From Diploptera punctata (taxonomy: Eukaryota > Arthropoda > Insecta > Blattodea > Blaberidae), in contig JASPKZ010001234.1 of NCBI GenBank assembly GCA_030220185.1, positions 470,415 to 534,414 of the forward strand: DNA of 64,000 nucleotides, given 5' to 3'. Below are positions 1 through 9,556 of this stretch, one piece after another. The notes under the pieces are model-generated. The model was not told the origin of the DNA. It made no database searches and saw only the letters and a list, made by a program, of their open reading frames with translations. How positions within the stretch are numbered: the first letter of the stretch is position 1; each line of letters opens with the position of its first letter. Position numbers and translations under genes: made by a program.

Positions 1-121
1 TGAAGAGAAATATGACAGAAGCAGACACGCAAGACCTGAAAGTGTGGTAGAAAAAAATGGTACATTTTGGTTGAGGATACCTGTGTAAATAACAGAAACA
101 ATCTTGAAATTACATATAGCC

Positions 122-123
<2 letters not shown>

Positions 124-153
<30 letters not shown>

Positions 154-217
154 CGTGTGTGTGTGTGCGTGCGTGTGTGTGTGTGCGCGCGTGTGTGTGT
201 GCGTGCGCGTGTGCGTG
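124..217. repeat. TG-rich microsatellite with TGCG interruptions
   Basis: A run of about 94 bases of TG dinucleotides, preceded by a short TA run and interrupted by GC steps. The flanks (1-123 and 218-430) show no coding or repeat signal that I recognise. Confidence 0.95.
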
Positions 218-439
218 GTAAGTTGATAGTTTGCTGAATATTAGGACACTGGCGTAGGTCTAATAATAAAGACTGAATATAAAATTTAAATTCAATATTT
301 AACACACAATAATCAGGGAACCTGTAAATATATCTACATTGTTAAACCGGGTTTAGATTGATTAAGGTAATATGTTATTGAATATTAAGGGATAATGAAA
401 TAGTAACCAAGAACTGAAACTAAACTCCTTGGCGCGACA

Positions 440-645
440 TGCGTAGAAGGTCATTGCTTACCAGCCGGCTGCTGGCCACGCATGTGTTCATCACAGTGGT
501 AGCCGATCATCCAGCCAGTGTAGGGGTGACATTTGGTCAGCATGTCGGGTCCCCCAGCCGTTATAACTGGTTTTCTCAACCTGGAGTCGCTACTTATTAC
601 AGCTACCCAAATGCCTCACGATGCTGCGTGGACACTAATGACACT
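440..645 (-). repeat. SINE-like repeat family S5, partial
   Basis: This block closely matches 13025-13325 in the same orientation and 30385-30640 in the opposite one, for example the shared CAGCATGTCGGGTCCCCCAG at 538-557. The complete copies carry a tRNA-like head at the end read here as minus-strand 5'; it is missing in this copy. The 70-codon open frame over it is not a gene, since the frame is not kept between copies. Confidence 0.65.
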
Positions 646-650
646 AAGTG

Positions 651-940
651 AACAGTTAAATCTCTTAAACTGCGATGGGCACGACATGTGGAAAGAATGT
701 TGAATGGAAGAGGTGCATGGAAGCTTCTTGTAGGAAAACTAGAGGGAAAACGCCCAGCTTGTTGATCAAGAATGGGGTGGCAGAAGAAATTTAACCATGA
801 TTTGAGGAAGTAGATTATGATGATTTTTATTATTAGATGATAGGAAAAACATTAGCTTGGGATAGGGATGTACGGAGATCTTATGTCCTCGCGGCTATGA
901 ACTTACGGGTTCGATAGTGCTGGCGAGTTAGTTATTTGAA
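651..940 (+). mobile_element. LINE family B, 3' end remnant
   Basis: Degenerate match to the reverse-transcriptase C-terminal tail and 3' end seen best at 50320-51585 (minus). Recognisable pieces are the RLRWARHV-like block near 670, the GKLEGKRP-like block near 740, and the closing 'acgggttcgatagtgc' at 905-920. Stops and indels occur throughout, so it is a fossil. It starts directly after the S5 fragment. Confidence 0.7.
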
Positions 941-1510
941 AGTGTTTAACCTCTACTTTTTACCTAGTCAGTGTGTTTACACAAATTCTGGATGCAGCTC
1001 AAATACGAGTATCTTAGGTATTTTTGGATAATATGAAGAGTGCATAAAGCAGTTGAAGGCATGTAACTGTTGCAATGGGTACAGAATGTAACCGTGCGGG
1101 TTTTAATACGGTGATTTAATTGGAATGTGCTGATAAACATACTAAGGGAAGATACCTTGTTTGCCGGGCAACGGCAGGGGGATGATTTGCATTGTTGGTA
1201 TAAGCTGTTTGTCCAGATCTCTCATCTGACGTAGCTACTAACAAAACCAAACAAGATAAATCCATTAGCGAGCAAGTCTACCCCCCAATCGACTACCAAT
1301 AAATGTGCCAGCACGTTACCTTCTCAACATCTTGTAGTTTCACGACACAGATGTTTCCATACATTATTTCAGTGTCAAATTCTCAATTAAGTCAGTCGTA
1401 AAATAAATTATAATTTTAAAACATATGGGGCTATTATTAATAGATTTAAAATGTTTCGTAAATGAGAAATTGAAGAAATGAATATCATAAATGTATGTTT
1501 ATGTAATATA
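941..1510. other. no recognisable feature
   Basis: About 570 bases of AT-rich sequence with no open frame of note and no match to the repeat families defined elsewhere in the window. Confidence 0.5.
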
Positions 1511-1513
1511 TAT

Positions 1514-1830
1514 TTGCCCGCGGTGGACTCCTTGCCTCTGGTCCCGAAGGTCGCTGGTCCAAACCCGGCCGAGGTCGTTGAATTTTTTATGATGGAAAAA
1601 TCAAAGGAGCAAGTTCTCCGGGAGGGACTTTAAGCCGTGGGTCCCGAGTCTGAAGATTTTCAGGCTCGTAAAAGATCCTTAACCCTGAATAGAGGCCTCG
1701 AAGCAAATTTAATGACCTCATAATCCTAATAATACCTTTGTTGCTTGCTACTAATTGAGTCGGTATGTTGACCGCATGACATATGGGCAAATAAGCTTAA
1801 CTAAATTAACTTGGTCTAGTAGCACCTAAC
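1514..1830 (+). mobile_element. tRNA-derived SINE, family S1
   Basis: It begins with a tRNA-like head: an A-box-like part near 1520-1535 and a B-box-like GGTCCAAACCC near 1556-1566. A body shared with other copies follows: 'ctccgggagggactttaa' at 1616-1633, then a stretch on 'caggctcgtaaaagatcctt'. Other copies lie at 20236-20620 (+), 12215-12445 (-), 48395-48700 (+) and 49395-49570 (-). The 67-codon minus frame across it is a shadow. Confidence 0.75.
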
Positions 1831-1949
1831 AAAGAAGAGGCTAACATTGGGCTACGCCATTGTAGATGTAGAATATATATTTCGGGACCGACTAAAAAAA
1901 ACACACATCTTATATACACTTTCTGCCCCCCTCCCCCTGTAGACTGGAG

Positions 1950-2060
1950 TCAAATTGTTACCAACGTCGCTTCTAGTTCCAAGGTTGAAGGTTTCAATCT
2001 AGCTTGTTGAATATGGGTTCCTTCGGAACGTAGTTCCGTGTCGTAGTTCAACGGAACGTA
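1950..2060 (+). mobile_element. SINE family S6, 5' part
   Basis: A tRNA-like B-box (AGGTTTCAATC near 1989-1999) is followed by 'gaatatgggttccttcgg', which resembles the body of the fuller S6 copy at 2740-2950. It runs straight into LINE-derived sequence at about 2060. Confidence 0.5.
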
Positions 2061-2460
2061 AATGGATGAATGCAGAAAGAAATATAATGGATGAGAGTGA
2101 ACACAGAAGACTAAAATGGTATGGACACGTAGGAAGAATGCAGGATGGAAGACTACCAAAGGCCGTCTATGCATGGAAAATTCAAAGAAGGAACAAAAAA
2201 AAAAAAAGGAAGAAGAATAACCTGGAAGAACAACATTCAAAATTCAATGAGGAAATTTGGTGTAACAGATGAAGACACAGAGGACAGAGAACAATGGAGA
2301 ACTTTAATTAAGGGAAATTTGTGAATGTTTGTTGCAAACTGATAGTCTAAAAGTCCGTAGTCATTTATATTTTTTTAAATTCATGTCAATTACTAAGATT
2401 GGTTGGAGAAAACCCTCAATGATGAGAAAAATTCTCAAAATGAATGAATGAAAAAAATCT
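2061..2460 (+). mobile_element. LINE family D, 3' end remnant
   Basis: The frame at 2066-2272 carries the reverse-transcriptase tail pattern RRLKWYGHVGRMQDGRLPK, common near the C-terminus of arthropod non-LTR retrotransposons. An A-rich tract follows near 2195 and the match fades by about 2460. Related 3' ends lie at 52985-53480 and in the next tandem unit. The palm motif (xADD) is absent, so this is a 5'-truncated dead copy. Confidence 0.7.
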
Positions 2461-2739
2461 GAAGTTTGAAAAAGAGGTAACTTCCAGAGCTAGACATCTA
2501 TGTCCTGGATTCTTTTTGCGACAAAGAGATTATTGTTTGGAATGTTCTGAATTAGCTTAAGGATATTGTATAGCGGTAAAGAATAAATATCCTGAAGTGA
2601 AATAATAAAATAAAAACTATTTCTAAAATACCCATTATTTTTTCTTGATAAATCAAAAGAGTGAAGTCGGGATTTTTTTACGAATATTTGGATCACCCTG
2701 TCTCTGTGACTTTCATCTGATTTCCCATGTGGCTGTCGG

Positions 2740-2950
2740 TTTTATTGTATTACTAGTTATCATGCTCGCCTCTGTTGCCAAGGTTTGCGGGTTCCAAGTC
2801 CATCGGCGTAGATGTATTTTTTGGACGTAAAAATTCTGAGTATGGGTTCTTCCGCAAAGGAACGTAATGTACGTTTGTCCTGTTGAGTGGAAGAGAAGGC
2901 CACATGGCCTTAACTCCACCAGGCTAAATAAATAAATAAAAAATAAAATT
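2740..2950 (+). mobile_element. tRNA-derived SINE, family S6, with LINE-like 3' tail
   Basis: A-box-like 'tagttatcatgctcgcc' near 2753-2769 and B-box GGTTCCAAGTC at 2789-2799 form a tRNA-type internal promoter. The body runs to 'ggccacatggccttaactcc' near 2899-2918 and ends in (AAAT)n near 2926-2948. The tail is almost identical to the 3' end of the nested LINE at about 26340-26446. This is the usual way a SINE borrows the enzyme of a partner LINE. Confidence 0.75.
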
Positions 2951-3797
2951 GTGGGTATCGTGTCATGGATTTAGATTCTTAAAATGTGTCGGCTCTTTCT
3001 CGGCCAGATTTAAATTGCTACGTTAATGGCCTTACTTGATAAAGAGCCTTGTAACATATATGTTACTTTACATCCTGTATGAAAAATCTCATGAGAAAGC
3101 ACTTTGACATGAATTTTTCTTCACTCTGTGCATTATATGAATATTTGGTGAACGTTCTCAAACTTTTTTCTGGCCCCATTTTTCTGCGATCGTTGCATAT
3201 ACCAATAGCTATATTACTTGGTGCCATATAATATTTGCGAGACAGCAATGAAAAGTATAGCTGCCTAGTTTATGGCCTTCTGAATTTGTATGAGTCTCTC
3301 GGGAGCTATGCCTCTCTGATGGAATATTCCAAAAAAAAAAAATGGTTTTGAACGAGAGAGGAAATAAAATTTCAGGTCACAGGTGAAATCTCTGAAATAT
3401 ACTTGTGAATTAAATATTGTTCCTTTAATCATTTCAGTGGACCTTTTATTAATTATTTCTGACAGTATTCATAGAAAACTATTTTTGTTAAGCGTATTGA
3501 TTCTTTTTATAATCCAGTTCCCTAAGGTTAGTCCCTAAAAATAATGATGTTACCGAAGTCAGTGTCGCCAATGTTACAATTACGAGATTTATCAATTTAT
3601 GAAGCAATAGTCTTATATTTATTAAATTTACCACTATAATTATTAAAAAAAAGAATCTAGTTAAACTATCCGAAGTTTTCGTTAGGAAAAAAAGTTAAAT
3701 TATTACTTTCATATAAATACATGATTCCAAATACATTATTAATACATCTGCTGTTATATTATTTTATTATGATAGTATTATAACATTTTAATATATA
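2951..3797. other. no recognisable feature
   Basis: AT-rich intergenic sequence. I see no coding signal and no match to other families in the window. Confidence 0.5.
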
Positions 3798-4977
3798 CAG
3801 TAAAACTTGCTTAATCCGGAACGTGAATAATGCGGAAATCTGTCTAATGTCAACAAATTTATTGGTCCCGGCAAAATAATACTAATTTTACGTGTATTTG
3901 TTTTGTATAAAACGGAACCGGTCCAACGCGGAAACGGAAGGATATTTCTACAAAATTCACGAAAAAATGTTTGTAAGGCTAAAAGATAGAGAAATATATT
4001 AGTTTCCACGTCACTGATTTCCCGTTATGCGAATTAACAATAAGTGGTGACCGATGACTCCTAACTCCGGGAGAAGTAGAGTTTCTACCAGTATCTGGAA
4101 TTTTCTTTCGGGGTCTCACTGCACAACCGTTTTGCGAAATACAGATTCATTTAACAAATATTTGGCGTGTGACATCTGTCTTACAAATAACCAGTGCAAT
4201 GTAAAATCTTAAATTGGTTAAGATCTGAGACCGATTGTGTAAGTATCTTTAACAGGTAGCGTTTTGAATTTACGGAATATAGATGTCTAAATAGTATTAT
4301 CATTGTCATTAAACGAAAAAGTAAAAGTGATTGAAGATAAAAAAACAAACTCTCAGTACGTGATATAATGACTAAAATAAAATGTGGAAGACCTTAGTTT
4401 ATGAGATTTTAAAACACAAAGAAAAAATAATGAATGAATGAATGAATGGATACAAGGAAACGGTCAAATGAAGAGGGAAGAAAAAAAAATCAACGAAGTA
4501 TGGGAGCGTTTTACAAGTCCTCGATCAAAAAATCTCCAAATTTCCGGACCGATGTTCCAAAATCAAACTCTAGCTGTTGCTACATCCCTAGGAAATAATG
4601 GATTTCAAGGCATCTTCAGGTTAGTTGTGGAGAGTTTTGCGGGGAGTCAATGGATGTGGACGAAAGTATAGTTAGTGAGTGGAAACCGAAACTGCATACT
4701 TTAATTTCAGGAAACGCGCCTAAGAGACATTTTTAACGCTGACGAAACGGGACTGTTTTTTCGCGCGTTACCGTCGAAGTCGCTTGTACATACTATGCTT
4801 CACTTTCCAATGGTAGTAGAACTACAATATTAATCGAAGTTACATAAAAAGACATATACGGTGCTCTAAAATCTAAGGTTGGTTAATATTTTTTTGTTTT
4901 TTATAATGCGGATAGTTGTCTAATATGGAAAAAAAAAAATTGGTCCCATGCGATTCCGCTTTGAACAAGTTTTACTG
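3798..4977 (+). mobile_element. Tigger/pogo-like DNA transposon, internally deleted
   Basis: The two ends are inverted repeats. The left begins CAGTAAAACTTGCTTAA at 3798, and the right, read on the minus strand from 4977, begins CAGTAAAACTTGTTCAA. CAGT termini are typical of pogo/Tigger elements, which insert at TA. The left flank is TA; the right flank has become a TG run. Inner blocks 'aatgcgga' and 'ttggtccc' are also mirrored. At 1180 bp it is about half the length of an autonomous member, and only N-terminal transposase coding survives. Confidence 0.8.
4308..4835 (+). pseudogene. Tigger/pogo transposase remnant (CENP-B HTH to first catalytic Asp)
   Basis: Translated pieces in order: a CENP-B-type helix-turn-helix start (NEKVKVIEDKK, near 4313); the second DNA-binding part with RSKNLQISGPMFQNQ (near 4525-4570); then, in a shifted frame, GESMDVDESIVSEWK (near 4640-4685) and FNADETGLFFRALPSKSL (near 4732-4787). 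NADETGLF holds the first catalytic aspartate of the DDE fold. The other two acidic residues are absent because the element is deleted, and frames change at least twice. Family assignment rests on these motifs from memory. The copy cannot encode an active transposase. Confidence 0.8.
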
Positions 4978-5595
4978 TGTGTGTGTATACACACACACAC
5001 ACTAGCGGACGTACTCATGTCCGAACGTTATATGATCTCGATGAGCCGGTTAATACTAGGTGAATTTAATAGAATCACTGGCACAAACAAGCACTGAAAG
5101 TAAAAAGTTACCGGTTATTATTCATGAACTTCTAAGAAGGTTGTAACGGACTTTTTTTTGTTTCATTAAAAAAAAATATTATTTGAATTAAAAAAAAAGT
5201 TGCAGGTTAGATGGATGTAACAACGCCTAGCTGCGACGCAAGTAGCGTACGTCACATGCACAGAATTCGACATCAACTCCACCTATGGTATAAAAAAATC
5301 CTATAATCCGAACGCAGCGCCATCTACTGGGTCCAGTTGTGAATCTAAACCACCCAGGAACCCCTCAAAACACACCCAAACAATTTCATCAAAATCGGCA
5401 TACCCGGCGTCCGTTGCTACGCCTAAATAAATGAAATATTAAAGGTTAATTAAATTGTACAGTATACGTTCAGAAGAACCAAACATGTAGTTGCTAGTCC
5501 GTTTTTAATTTCGGATTTCAGGTAAACTTCCACTTCTAATTGTCGGATTTCGCTCATTTTGGGGTAGGCCTAATATCTGCCTCGGTTTATTTTAA
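4978..5595. other. no clear feature; possible repeat at 5210-5430
   Basis: A short TG/AC run sits at 4976-5001. The stretch 5210-5430 is richer in G+C than its surroundings and contains 'catcaaaatcggcatacc', wording often seen in arthropod interspersed repeats. I cannot place it in a family. Confidence 0.35.
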
Positions 5596-5599
5596 AAGG

Positions 5600-6130
5600 A
5601 TATATTGATTTTCGTTGTGAACCTAATAGCCACAAAGTTAACATACGGTCTTCTTTGAGTTGTGTTACTGTGATCGGACCTTTCTTCTTTGCTGAAAACA
5701 CAGTTACAGGGACATGAACCTAGATATACTGATGCAGGTCGGCAAATACTGGATGATTTCTTCCAGCAAGATGGAGCCCTCCACATTACGCCAATCGAGT
5801 TCAAGACTATCTCAATACGTAATTTCCAATCTTTTGGATCGGAAGATCAGACCCCTTTGAATAACCTCCAAGATCACCAGATTTCACCGCCTTAGATTTA
5901 TTTCTTTGGTACATTAAAATGTATTGTTTATCGAACTCCTGTACAGGACCTGTCTGATCTCCGAAGGCATATAAGAGACGCTTATGTTTGCGTCACCTCT
6001 AATACTGCGGAACACGTGGAGGGAGATGAAATATCTCTTGATATTATTCGGGCCCCAGAGACGCACATATGAAGATCCATTAAACGTGGCAAATTTTTCT
6101 AACATGAAATGTAAGTCTGTCACTAATAGT
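5600..6130 (+). pseudogene. DDE transposase remnant (mariner-superfamily-like)
   Basis: Pieces in three frames line up with the C-terminal half of a DDE transposase common in insect genomes: VIGPFFFAENTVTG (near 5669-5710), FFQQDGALH with the second catalytic Asp (near 5758-5785), FWIGRSDPFE then a stop, PPRSPDFTALDLFLW with the third acidic residue (near 5830-5915), and VYRTPVQDLSDLRRHIRDA (near 5927-5985). A stop replaces the usual Trp before PPRSPD, and at least two frameshifts are needed. No terminal repeats are visible and no N-terminal domain is present. Whether it is a mariner or a related DUF4817-associated family is unclear. Confidence 0.7.
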
Positions 6131-6164
6131 TTAGGATATATTCAGGTAGCATTGTGATAGTGAT

Positions 6165-6760
6165 TATACTGGGCACGCTATATTGTAGCATTCGCTGGGG
6201 GTTTCGTCTTCACGTAGTTTCGGAGTAATACACACATATGTCGAGTAAAATCTCACAAATCACTTTATTTACTTATACAAATTACCGGTAGTAAATTAAT
6301 CAACATTTTCACTCACAGTTAATCTTGTTTCAAAGATTATATCTTTCACAATTCTTTCACAGTCTCATATGAGTTCTATCACTACAAGTTGTCCTTTATT
6401 TGTTCAATATGTCGTCGCTAATTCACAATTGGTTGGCTCCGTCCTCACCATATGTATTACGTAAGTGAGAAGGAAATTTATAGGCTTAGGTTCAAAACAC
6501 TTCGAAACATAGAAGCCTCTGGCCACCGATCTTCCGAAAGGGGGGTGATGTTCGTAGAGACGTCTGGAATGTCAGCCCAGACATTTAAGTGGTTTGCGCG
6601 GGTCTTTCGACTCGCGAGTCGGCGACATGCAAATATATTCCGATCAATGCGAGACCACTATTATCTCCTTAACTTTGAAAATTTAAACGTCGTTATTACG
6701 ACCCGCCAAAATACATATGAATGTGTGTGTGGTGTGGTGTGCTTGTTTGGGCTCTACACA
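6165..6760 (+). repeat. interspersed repeat R1, copy 1
   Basis: Blocks shared with 20632-21893 in the same order: 'cttcacgta' plus 'cggagtaata' near 6215-6230, 'cactcacagttaatcttgtt' near 6311-6330, and the closing stretch near 6595-6720 ('ttgcgcgggtctttcgactc'). Copy 2 is longer by a GC-rich segment. It could be an old LTR, but I see no matched target duplication. The 116-codon frame at 6452-6802 has no recognisable motif. Confidence 0.5.
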
Positions 6761-7369
6761 AGATCTTGGAAAGCAGTCGAGTCAGCAGAACGTACAGGTT
6801 AAGAAAGTTAGTTTTGTCCTATATAAGAGTTTCACGAATTATACATAAAAAAGAATCTTCCTTTTCTATTAAGGTTTTAATGAACTGTAAATTTGTGCAA
6901 GTTTTGCTTTTAGAGTATTGGAGATTTGTTGATTACGTTTTATGTGATGGCGTGTGCATTGATTATTCCATGAGGACTATGATTGCAATTGGGATGCTGA
7001 TTACTGCGAAGGGATTCCGAATTTAATAGACTTGTTATTTCTTTTCTTCTCGTTTCACAAAGGGTTTATTGATTTCTCTGTATAACTTCACATCGTGATT
7101 ATATTCAGCTTCCTCAAGCTAAAGTTAAAATTAAATTTCTTTCTTTTCAATTCTGCACAAATTTTCATGTACTTATTGTCACATTTAATTATTTTTAGTG
7201 TAGACAATTTTTCTGTTTTATATGATTTTCCTCAAGTTTATCTTTCTCTTCAAATTCCTGCGATTGATCCAGTTTGCCATTTTAATTTTCTTATAATGTA
7301 TACATCTTAACTTCGATCTTCCTTTTTTTTATATCTTCCATCTGGCTCTCAGTGATTGCCACTCTTCAC
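6761..7369. other. no recognisable feature
   Basis: T-rich sequence with short open frames (for example 6721-7026) that lack motifs and any coding-like composition. Confidence 0.45.
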
Positions 7370-7500
7370 GATTTTCCTGTCACAATTTGAGTTGCCTAGA
7401 CGATCATGTACTGTTAGACTCTGGAACTCCCTACAAGAAGAAATAGGCGTTGGTGGTGATTGGTTTATTTAAAAATAAAGTGAAATAGTTTTATTTTGTA
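7370..7500 (+). mobile_element. LINE C-terminal scrap (RLWNSL motif)
   Basis: The translation near 7378-7470 reads PRRSCTVRLWNSLQEEIG and then stops. RLWNSLP is the signature at the very end of many CR1/Jockey-type reverse-transcriptase ORFs; the nested element at 25371-26446 has the related KTWNSLPP. Only about 40 codons are visible. Confidence 0.5.
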
Positions 7501-7607
7501 TCAATTTTGGTCTCTCAGCAGATTAAGGGATGGTTCCTGACCTAATATTTCGTTTCGATCTTAAGGTTCCCCCCCTGTATCTACATATTTTATAATTGAA
7601 AGTTCCG

Positions 7608-7690
7608 ATTCTGCCAGAAATCGAACTCGGAAACACTAATCATAAAGCAGGTATGCTACCACCTACTCGTAATCTAGCTCGACGGACTGA
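7608..7690 (-). repeat. tRNA-like SINE head
   Basis: On the minus strand the order is A-box-like 'taggtggtagcatacc', then B-box GAGTTCGATTTC (plus 7618-7629). No body is recognised. Confidence 0.4.
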
Positions 7691-7699
7691 AAATAACAT

Positions 7700-8014
7700 A
7701 GTTTCTTCTTCATCCAACCAAGTCCTGTTACGACCAGGCCTGTTACGATCTCATTGATGAATTTTGTATCCAGCGTTTCCTTGGACGGCACAGAGATCTC
7801 TTCCCTGTTGGACAATAACGAAACATGGCTTTGGGAACTCTATCTGAACTCATTCGTTGCAAATGATTCATCCAATTGTTCTGATATCTATGTGTGTATT
7901 CAATGACCGGTTCTAAACGTAGTTCCTTCAAGATATCATCATTGCGTTTGTGATCCCATTTAATATATCCTACTGTATATCTCACGAATCTCATTTCACT
8001 GGAAGTTAATAAAT
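7700..8014 (-). mobile_element. LINE family C, 3' end remnant
   Basis: The minus-strand frame 7743-8010 reads like the end of a non-LTR reverse transcriptase: [20 protein letters not shown], then EPVIEYTHRYQNNWMNHLQRM, then a CRPRKRW arginine-rich block and a stop. The palm domain is absent. The first eight codons of the formal open frame (above about 8015) come from the adjacent mitochondrial insertion, not from the LINE. Confidence 0.75.
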
Positions 8015-8640
8015 AATGGGGCCTCAAGGTATTCAAAAGCTTGAAGAGCTGTAAAGTATAGGCCTAAAATAACTGTACGAAATAAGCCTTGTAGAGATTG
8101 ATTATAATTATTTTCTAGTAAACCATGATGGGCTCAAGTAACAGTAACTCCTGAAGATAATAAAATAGCTGTATTTAATAAGGGAATCTGGAGGGGATTA
8201 AAGGGTAGAATTCCTGCAGGAGGTCAAAGGGACCCAATGTCAATGGTAGGGGAAAGACTTCTATGAAAGAAGGCTAAAAAAAACGAAAGAAAGAAAAATA
8301 CTTCTGAAATAATAAATAAAAATTATTCCTCATCGTAATTCTTTTGTGACAAACTTAGTATGGAGCCCTTGGTACGTTCCTTCACGTACAATATCTCGTC
8401 ATCATTGAATTATTGTTAGTAATATAATAGTCATACCTATAAATATTAATTCTTGATTATAGAGGTGAAATCATTTAATAAGACCTGTCATTATAATCAG
8501 AGCTCCAATAGCACCTGTTAAAGGTCAGGGTCTTTTATCAACTAGATGGAAAGGGTGATTTCTGTGTCTTGTCATTTATTAATTGACTTCTCTAGAGTAT
8601 AAGGTTCTAAGAACTGCGAATACATATGACTGGATAATAT
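8015..8640 (-). pseudogene. nuclear mitochondrial insertion: atp6 3' end + cox3 5' two-thirds
   Basis: Read on the minus strand with the invertebrate mitochondrial code, 8640-8579 gives the end of ATP6 (IIQSYVFAVLSTLYSSEVN, TAA). TAA and ATG follow at once (ATG at 8575-8573), and COX3 then runs for about 187 of its roughly 262 codons: NHPFHLV, RPWPLTGAIGALI, KWFHLYNQELMF, IQWWRDIVREGTYQGLHT, later [39 protein letters not shown] and [11 protein letters not shown]. The atp6-cox3 junction order is that of insect mitochondria. One extra T near 8319-8325 shifts the frame and a Trp codon near 8277 is changed. TGA codons would be stops in the nucleus, so it is not expressed as protein. Confidence 0.93.
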
Positions 8641-8770
8641 ATATGACATGACAAGACGAAGATCTCTGGGCCGTCCTAAGAAACACTGGAGGGAAAATTT
8701 TCTATAGGATCGTAACAGGCACTGGCCTAATACTTGGAAGGAAGAAGAAGAAGAAGAAGAAGAAGACAAC
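8641..8770 (+). mobile_element. LINE family C, 3' end remnant, opposite strand
   Basis: The plus-strand translation reads TRRRSLGRPKKHWRENFL, then stop, DRNRHWP and an E-rich (GAA)n run at 8744-8765. It belongs with the 7700-8014 fragment, which ends in the equivalent CRPRKRW. The two fragments point away from each other with the mitochondrial piece between them. Confidence 0.65.
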
Positions 8771-8789
8771 ATGAAAAGAAAAATAAATT

Positions 8790-8865
8790 CCTGAACCGGG
8801 ATTTGACCTCTGATTTGATACTTCAGTGCGCTACCACTTATGCTATCCAGACATCCTTAGCACAA
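8790..8865 (-). repeat. tRNA-like head, composite family S3
   Basis: Minus-strand reading gives 'agcataagtggtagcgcact' (A-box side) and AGGTCAAATCCCGG (B-box, plus 8796-8809). A second, partial head lies at 8915-8965. It is the same family as 9184-9254. Confidence 0.55.
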
Positions 8866-9029
8866 ACATTTATTTTTACATTATAATACACTATCCCTTA
8901 TAACGAGAGATAGCTATTGATACTTCAGTACGCTATCACGTACGCTAATCAGACATGCCAGCACACACATTTATTTTTCCTTTATATATTAATATATATA
9001 TATATAATACAAACCCATCCAAATAATAA

Positions 9030-9110
9030 CTCTCCTGGCTGTCTGCCCGAGGGTAGTTCTTTCACTGCGTTCATAGCATTTTCATGCTATGCTTTGTAGC
9101 ATTACTAGGG
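9030..9110 (-). repeat. SINE family S2, 3' end fragment
   Basis: 'tgcccgagggtagttctttc' at 9043-9062 and 'ttcatgctatgctttg' nearby match the 3' end of the minus-strand S2 copy at 38690-39020. The tRNA head is absent. Confidence 0.6.
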
Positions 9111-9113
9111 AAT

Positions 9114-9118
<5 letters not shown>

Positions 9119-9154
<36 letters not shown>
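9119..9154. repeat. (TA)n microsatellite
   Basis: About 36 bases of TA directly upstream of a tRNA-like head. TA runs flank many copies of the S3 composite family in this window. Confidence 0.95.
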
Positions 9155-9158
<4 letters not shown>

Positions 9159-9183
9159 GAAAAATAAATGTTTGTGCTAATAT

Positions 9184-9254
9184 GTCTGGTTAGCGTAAGT
9201 GATAGCGCACTGAGGTATCAATTCAGAGGTCTAGGTTCAAATCCCGGTTCAGGC
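9184..9254 (+). repeat. tRNA-like head, composite family S3
   Basis: The head starts GTCTGGTTAGCGTAAGTG and has B-box GGTTCAAATCCC at 9234-9245. It ends in 'caggc' and is followed by the family tail 'ttttatttttcttttcatgc'. It is not a functional tRNA, since the acceptor pairing is incomplete and it sits in a dispersed repeat. Confidence 0.6.
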
Positions 9255-9352
9255 TTTTATTTTTCTTTTCATGCCATATTATGCCTGCATTGCTGAAAGT
9301 CAGAATTTAATTATAATATCGAGATATATATGACATGATAAGAAAAATAAAT

Positions 9353-9545
9353 GCCTGGACGGGATTTAAACCCGGAACTCTGAATTGGTACTTCATCTTG
9401 TTAACCATTACACACCGGGCAAATCTAATACAAACATTTTTTTCTCTTAAATATATATTCTCCATTATTAAGAGATGTAGTAGCTAGCTACTATAACAAG
9501 TAACAAATAAGAGAATATTTTTACTTTATAGCACTGACACTTTAG
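9353..9545 (-). repeat. tRNA-like head plus spacer, composite family S3
   Basis: A minus-strand tRNA-like head (B-box at plus 9361-9372) is followed on its 5' side by the family spacer at 9436-9545. The spacer matches 12750-12860 and 39885-40000. Here the hairpin core of the spacer is lost: CTACTA joins directly to CATCT near plus 9472-9482, an exact loss of the inner stem and loop seen in the other copies. Confidence 0.55.
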
Positions 9546-9556
9546 CGATGTTTATA

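Noticed and set aside
6452..7026. Two overlapping frames of 101 and 116 codons
   Set aside because: They have no motif and no coding composition. The first lies in repeat R1, where the other copy does not keep the frame.
7743..8036. A single 97-codon gene on the minus strand
   Set aside because: Its first codons are mitochondrial cox3 sequence and the rest is a LINE tail, so the frame crosses an insertion boundary by chance.
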